Shown one piece after another: positions 30,693 to 34,844 of a stretch of 34,844 nt of DNA. Each line of letters begins with the position of its first letter. Within the stretch, counting starts at the first letter, position 1. A model generated the notes under the pieces. The model did no database searches. It was given only the letters and a program-made list of their open reading frames with translations, and was not told where the DNA came from. The stretch comes from an uncultured Sphingomonas sp. (GTDB taxonomy: Bacteria > Pseudomonadota > Alphaproteobacteria > Sphingomonadales > Sphingomonadaceae), in NCBI GenBank assembly GCA_946886645.1, contig CAMPIY010000003.1, positions 1 through 34,844 on the forward strand, read 5' to 3'. A program made the position numbers and the translations under genes.

Positions 30693-32074
30693 GGGCGGTC
30701 GTCCTTCTGGCGTCAGCGATATTTTTCGCCTCGCCTTTGTCTGCCCAGACCGTCGCGATCACCAATGGGACTTTGGTGTTGGGCGATGGGTCGGAGCCGG
30801 TCGTCGGCGGCACTGTGGTCGTGCGTAACGGCCGAGTGGTCGCGGCGGGCCCCGGCGTGCGCGTTCCAGCCAATGCCCAGGTCATTGATGCCAGCGGAAA
30901 ATGGGTTACGCCTGGCATCGTGGCCGGCTTTTCCCGACTGGGCCTTGCCGAGGTCGACCTGGGTGCGGACGGATCCGACGATACCGAAACTGGGGGCAGC
31001 CCATTCAGCGCCGCGATCGATGTGGCGCCCGCGATCAATCCCAAAGCATCGACAATCGCGGTCAGCCGTGCCGATGGGGTCACGCGGGCCGTCGTCGCTC
31101 CAGCCGCCGGCAAGAGCATCTTCGCCGGGCAGGGTGCGGTTATCGATACGGGCGACGACATGGACGCCATCCTTCGCTCGCGCCTCTTCCAGTTCGTGGA
31201 ATTGGGCGAGGGTGGTGCCGGCAAGGCCGGCGGATCGCGCTCCGCCGCCTTTGTCCTGTTCCGCAATGCGCTTCGCGAGGCGGAGCAACTCGGCCGTCGG
31301 GTCGGTCCGGTGAGGGTTGGTGCAACCGCGCCGGACGCGAGTACTCGCGAGATCGTTCGCAATCCCAATGAATCGCGGCTCTACGCGAGCGAGGCAGGCC
31401 GCGCGGACGATGTGCTTCTCACCCGCTTCGACGCGGCGGCGCTGGTGCCGGTATTGCAAGGGCAGCAATTGCTGCTGGTCCATGTCGAACGGGCCAAGGA
31501 TATTCTCAACGTCCTTAGCCTTCGCCGCGAATTCCCAAGGCTGAAAATCGCACTGGTCGGCGTCACCGAAGGCTGGACCGTGGCTGACCGGATCGCCGAG
31601 AGTGGCGTGTGGGTGATCGCCTCGGCGTTGAACGATCTTCCCGCGAGCTTCGAAATGCTAGCCGCAACCCAATCGAACATTGGCCGGATGCGCGCGGCCG
31701 GCGTGAAGGTCGCGATCGGGATGATCGACGACAATGACACGCGCAACCAGCGCAACCAGCGGCAATATGCTGGGAACCTTGTGGCGCTCGGGAAAGTGCC
31801 GGGCGCGGCGGGGCTGAGTTGGGGCGAGGCATTCGCCATGATCAGTTCGAGGCCCGCCGAGGCGGTCGGACTGGGCGGGGAGATCGGAAGCCTGGCCAAT
31901 GGGCGGCGCGGTGACGTCGTCATCTGGTCTGGCGACCCGCTTGAGCTCAGCTCTGCGCCGGAAGCGGTCTGGATCGACGGTGTTCGACAGTCACTGGACA
32001 ATCATCAGACGAAGCTACGGGATCGCTATCGCTCGCTGGAGCGCAAGACCCTTCCGGAAGCCTACCGAAAATGA
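30689..32074 (+). CDS. Amidohydrolase-like protein lacking the metal-binding histidines
   Basis: This 461-residue secreted paralogue of the preceding gene starts at GTG 30689 (overlap GTGA) with a Sec signal peptide (cleavage after LSAQ). The composite domain is typical ('TNGTLVLGDGSEPVVGGTVVV', 'VIDASGKWVTPGIVAG', 'SLANGRRGDVVIWSGDPLEL'), but the HxH motif reads F-S-R (F81-S82-R83) where the preceding protein has H-S-H. The second His position ('LVGVTEGW') also lacks its His, while 'LLVHVERA' and 'GMIDDNDT' remain. It is therefore unlikely to hold the usual metal pair and may be a non-catalytic partner that forms a complex with its neighbour. It overlaps NnrU by ATGA. Confidence 0.87.
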   Translation: MRAVVLLASAIFFASPLSAQTVAITNGTLVLGDGSEPVVGGTVVVRNGRVVAAGPGVRVPANAQVIDASGKWVTPGIVAGFSRLGLAEVDLGADGSDDTETGGSPFSAAIDVAPAINPKASTIAVSRADGVTRAVVAPAAGKSIFAGQGAVIDTGDDMDAILRSRLFQFVELGEGGAGKAGGSRSAAFVLFRNALREAEQLGRRVGPVRVGATAPDASTREIVRNPNESRLYASEAGRADDVLLTRFDAAALVPVLQGQQLLLVHVERAKDILNVLSLRREFPRLKIALVGVTEGWTVADRIAESGVWVIASALNDLPASFEMLAATQSNIGRMRAAGVKVAIGMIDDNDTRNQRNQRQYAGNLVALGKVPGAAGLSWGEAFAMISSRPAEAVGLGGEIGSLANGRRGDVVIWSGDPLELSSAPEAVWIDGVRQSLDNHQTKLRDRYRSLERKTLPEAYRK

Positions 32075-32754
32075 GCGGGATTGCGATACTGGCCCTGGCC
32101 TCCGCCGCGTTCGTCGGCACCCATTTCCTGATGTCGCATCCCCTTCGCGCATCGATGGTCGGCGCGTTGGGCGAGAAGGGTTTCGCTGGCGTCTACACGC
32201 TGGTTTCCCTGGCGACCTTTGGTTGGATGATCTGGGCCTATCCCGCTGCGGCAGCCGAGGCGCCGCAGCCGCTATGGGATGCAGGGCGGGCCGGCTTTGG
32301 TGCCGCGACGTTGCTGATGTGGCTGGGATCCGTGCTGTTCATCGGATCGCTGCGAAGAAACCCGGCATTTCCGCGCCCTGGAAAACCGATCGAAAAGTTC
32401 GATGAGCCGAACGGGGTTTATGCCATCACCCGCCATCCGATGATGTGGGGGTTCGCGCTGTGGGGCGTGGTTCACGCCATCGTCAATCCGACGACGGCCA
32501 GCCTGATCCTGGCCGCCACGATCGCGTTCCTGGCTCTTGTCGGCGCCGCCTTGCAGGACAGCAAGAAGGAGCAACTGATGGGCGAAGTTTGGCGCGACTA
32601 TCGGGCGCGGACTAGCTTCGTGCCCTATGGGAATGGCTTGAAATCCGCCGATGCATTCGCGCTGGTCGGAGGGACGCTGTTGTGGCTTGTCGCTACCTGG
32701 GCGCATGCAGCGCTTGGATACCGCCCCGCTGGAATCTGGGCCTTTTTCGGCTAG
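32071..32754 (+). CDS. NnrU-family membrane protein
   Basis: This 227-residue protein has about six hydrophobic helices and the NnrU/isoprenylcysteine methyltransferase-like pattern, e.g. 'THFLMSHPLRASMVG', 'YAITRHPMMWGFALWG' (conserved His after Arg, ITRHP), and 'DSKKEQLMGEVWRDYRARTSFVPY'. NnrU is named for nitric oxide-linked clusters in other bacteria and related proteins act in carotenoid or heme pathways; no such genes adjoin it here, so its role is open. The start overlaps the amidohydrolase-like gene's stop (ATGA). GlmM begins 9 bases later. Confidence 0.9.
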   Translation: MSGIAILALASAAFVGTHFLMSHPLRASMVGALGEKGFAGVYTLVSLATFGWMIWAYPAAAAEAPQPLWDAGRAGFGAATLLMWLGSVLFIGSLRRNPAFPRPGKPIEKFDEPNGVYAITRHPMMWGFALWGVVHAIVNPTTASLILAATIAFLALVGAALQDSKKEQLMGEVWRDYRARTSFVPYGNGLKSADAFALVGGTLLWLVATWAHAALGYRPAGIWAFFG

Positions 32755-32763
32755 AGCCGACCT

Positions 32764-34098
32764 ATGGGACGGAAATTCTTCGGCACTGACGGGATTCGCG
32801 GTCGGACCAATGTCGCGCCGATGACGGCGGACACGGCGATGCGCGTCGGGCAGGCGGCGGGCGCCTTCTTCCTGCGCGGGGATCATCGCCACCGAGTGGT
32901 GATCGGCAAGGACACACGCCTGTCGGGATATATGATGGAATCGGCGATGGTCGCCGGTTTCACGTCGGTGGGCATGGATGTGATCCTGGTCGGACCGATG
33001 CCGACGCCGGCGGTGGCGATGCTGACCAAGGAACTTCGCGCCGACCTGGGCGTGATGATCTCCGCCAGTCACAACCCCTTCGCCGACAACGGTATCAAGC
33101 TGTTCGGGCCCGACGGTTACAAGCTATCGGACGCGGCGGAGATGGAAATCGAGCGGCTGATGGAAAAGCCGGCGGCTTTGATCGACGCGCCGAAGATCGG
33201 CCGCGCCAAGCGGATCGAGGACGCGCGCGGCCGTTATATCCACTTTGCCAAGTCGACTTTCCCCGATCATCTGCGGCTGGATGGGCTGAAGGTCGTCGTC
33301 GATTGCGCCAACGGGGCGGCCTATCACGTCGCGCCGGAAGCCCTGTGGGAGCTGGGGGCGGAGGTCGTCGCCCTTGGCACCAAGCCTAATGGCACCAACA
33401 TCAACGACGGCTGCGGCTCGACCTCTCCTGACGTGCTTCGCGAAACGGTCGTGGCTTCCGGAGCGCACCTGGGCCTTGCTCTGGATGGCGATGCGGACCG
33501 GCTGATTGTCGTCGACGAACATGGCGAATTGGTGGACGGCGACCAGTTGATGGCACTGATCGCCCTGTCGCAGAAGGAGCGGGGCTCGCTTCGCGGTGAC
33601 GGCATTGTTGCCACCGTCATGTCCAACCTGGGGCTTGAGCGAAAGCTGGCCGAGGCCGGTCTCGGCCTCCGCCGCACGGCAGTTGGCGACCGCTATGTGC
33701 TCGAAGCGATGCGCGAGATGGGCCGTAACGTCGGCGGCGAGCAGTCGGGGCACATCATCCTGAGCGACCATGCAACGACTGGCGATGGACTGGTTGCGGG
33801 CTTGCAGGTGCTGGCCGCGCTGGTCGAAAGCGGCCAGCCGGCAAGCGAAGTGCTGCATGTATTCGAGCCGGTGCCGCAACTGCTCAAGAATGTGCGCTTT
33901 GGCGGCGGGCAACCGCTGGAGACGGAAGGGGTCAAGGCGGCTATCGCCGGCGCGGAAAGCGAGCTCGGCAACCGCGGCCGTTTGGTCATCCGCAAGTCGG
34001 GCACGGAGCCGCTCATCCGTGTGATGGCCGAAGGCGATGATCCGGCAATGGTCGAACGGCTGGTCGATCAAATCTGCGAGGCGGTTGCGGCTGCTTAA
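32764..34098 (+). CDS. glmM: Phosphoglucosamine mutase GlmM
   Basis: This 444-residue enzyme converts glucosamine-6-phosphate to glucosamine-1-phosphate for UDP-GlcNAc, and hence peptidoglycan and LPS synthesis. Family features are the start '[17 protein letters not shown]', active-site phosphoserine S102 in '[13 protein letters not shown]', metal loop '[13 protein letters not shown]', sugar-binding '[10 protein letters not shown]' and phosphate-binding '[15 protein letters not shown]'. All key residues look intact. It is 9 bases after NnrU and 24 before ThiD, so it probably lies within one transcript with its neighbours; in many bacteria glmM follows ftsH-folP, which are not here. Essential housekeeping gene. 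Confidence 0.97.
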   Translation: MGRKFFGTDGIRGRTNVAPMTADTAMRVGQAAGAFFLRGDHRHRVVIGKDTRLSGYMMESAMVAGFTSVGMDVILVGPMPTPAVAMLTKELRADLGVMISASHNPFADNGIKLFGPDGYKLSDAAEMEIERLMEKPAALIDAPKIGRAKRIEDARGRYIHFAKSTFPDHLRLDGLKVVVDCANGAAYHVAPEALWELGAEVVALGTKPNGTNINDGCGSTSPDVLRETVVASGAHLGLALDGDADRLIVVDEHGELVDGDQLMALIALSQKERGSLRGDGIVATVMSNLGLERKLAEAGLGLRRTAVGDRYVLEAMREMGRNVGGEQSGHIILSDHATTGDGLVAGLQVLAALVESGQPASEVLHVFEPVPQLLKNVRFGGGQPLETEGVKAAIAGAESELGNRGRLVIRKSGTEPLIRVMAEGDDPAMVERLVDQICEAVAAA

Positions 34099-34122
34099 GC
34101 ATTTGGTTCTAAGGCCGGACAA

Positions 34123-34844
34123 ATGACCGCTAAGCCTCCCCGCGTCCTAATCATCGCCGGCTCCGATTCCGGCGGTGGGGCGGGCATTCAGGCCGATATC
34201 AAGACGGTCACAATGCTGGGCGGTCACGCGATGACCGCGGTTACCGCCATCACCGCCCAGAATACACAGGGCGTCAGCGACGTTCACACCATCCCGACCG
34301 AGATGGTGCTGGCCCAGATCGACGCGGTGATCGCTGATATCGGCGTCGACGCGGTCAAGATCGGAATGATCGGCTCGCCCTTCACGGCGCTCCACATCGC
34401 CGAGCGGCTAGGCCGCCTGGAGAATGTGCCGGTCGTATTCGATCCGGTCATGGTCGCGACCAGTGGAGCGACGCTGGCGGATGATCCGACCATCGCGGCA
34501 TTCGGCAAGCTTATGGATGTCGCGACGATCGCGACGCCGAACCTGCCCGAACTCAGGCGGCTGACAGGCGAGGAGGATGAGGTCGCTGGAGCGCTGAAGC
34601 TGGTTGCGGACCATCGCTGCGCGGTGCTGATCAAGGGCGGGCATGAGGAAGGCGACGCGCTCGCCGATGCGCTGATCGAGGAAGACAACATGACCAGCTG
34701 GCAGGGCCAGCGGATCGATACGGCGTCGACTCACGGCACCGGCTGCACGCTCGCCAGCGCGATCGCTTTCTATCTGGGCGCGGGTCTGACCCTGTCGCAA
34801 GCCGTCGAGCGGGCGCGGTTGTTCGTCCGGATGGCCCTGCACGA
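34123..34844 (+). CDS. thiD: Hydroxymethylpyrimidine/phosphomethylpyrimidine kinase ThiD (cut by window end)
   Basis: The window ends inside this gene; about 240 residues are visible from ATG 34123. Family features are 'VLIIAGSDSGGGAGIQADIK' near the start, 'VTAITAQNTQGV', 'VDAVKIGMIGS', 'VVFDPVMVATSGA', 'TPNLPELRRLTG', 'VLIKGGHEEG' and 'STHGTGCTLASAIA' (the anion hole with catalytic Asp/Cys region). It phosphorylates hydroxymethylpyrimidine twice to make HMP-PP for thiamine synthesis. It lies 24 bases after glmM. No TPP riboswitch is visible upstream, nor room for one. Confidence 0.95.
   Translation, partial: MTAKPPRVLIIAGSDSGGGAGIQADIKTVTMLGGHAMTAVTAITAQNTQGVSDVHTIPTEMVLAQIDAVIADIGVDAVKIGMIGSPFTALHIAERLGRLENVPVVFDPVMVATSGATLADDPTIAAFGKLMDVATIATPNLPELRRLTGEEDEVAGALKLVADHRCAVLIKGGHEEGDALADALIEEDNMTSWQGQRIDTASTHGTGCTLASAIAFYLGAGLTLSQAVERARLFVRMALH

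Overview
The window looks like chromosomal DNA of a GC-rich alphaproteobacterium, most likely a sphingomonad. The signs are high GC with strong third-position bias, a TonB-dependent receptor, paired peptide transporter and hydrolase loci, two FadE-type dehydrogenases, NnrU, and many genes joined by ATGA, GTGA or TGATG overlaps. This placement comes from gene content only. I saw no rRNA, tRNA, CRISPR array, insertion sequence or prophage, and no gene-free stretch longer than 300 bases.

Layout. (1) 2-3995: the end of a TonB-dependent receptor, a membrane-anchored SxxK serine hydrolase and a divergent POT-family transporter, all close together. (2) 4099-15022: a dense signalling island. It begins with a STAS antagonist, an MBL-fold hydrolase and a CHASE2-SpoIIE phosphatase (plus strand), then an OmpA-like lipoprotein and a FecR-domain protein (minus), then an RsbW-like ATPase (plus). 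A PP2C phosphatase (minus) is divergent from a transmembrane Hanks kinase (plus). The island ends with a TIR-FHA fusion and a TRAFs-binding/SLOG-like/class III cyclase protein (both minus). (3) 15044-20065: catabolic genes, namely an LCAD-like dehydrogenase, an alpha-methylacyl-CoA racemase, a KAT/GTK-type aminotransferase and an ALDH7 (antiquitin-type) dehydrogenase. (4) 20043-22122: a c-di-GMP cluster with an EAL phosphodiesterase, a stand-alone receiver and a divergent tandem-PilZ protein. (5) 22174-27538: msrA, an AT-richer secreted orphan, the tRNA-modification gene Sua5/TsaC, a DmdC-like acyl-CoA dehydrogenase, a YtrA-type GntR regulator and a nitroreductase. (6) 27658-34844: a run of POT transporter, two amidohydrolases (the second without its metal-binding histidines), NnrU, GlmM and a truncated ThiD.

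The most interesting part is 4099-15022. It holds a complete partner-switching set (antagonist, ATPase, sensor phosphatase), a complete Ser/Thr phosphorylation set (kinase, phosphatase, FHA reader), a TIR domain that keeps its putative NADase glutamate and is fused to the FHA reader, and a cyclase with unusual substrate-pocket residues. An MBL hydrolase that could in principle remove a cyclic product lies in the same island. My reading is an envelope-sensing, phosphorylation-gated signalling or defence module in which a phosphothreonine, rather than a cyclic nucleotide, may control a TIR effector. Domain identities are read from motifs; how the parts connect is inference.

A second theme is pairs of related proteins in which one has lost its catalytic or coupling residues: two POT transporters, one without the ExxER motif and the TM4 lysine, and two adjacent amidohydrolases, one with F-S-R in place of H-S-H.
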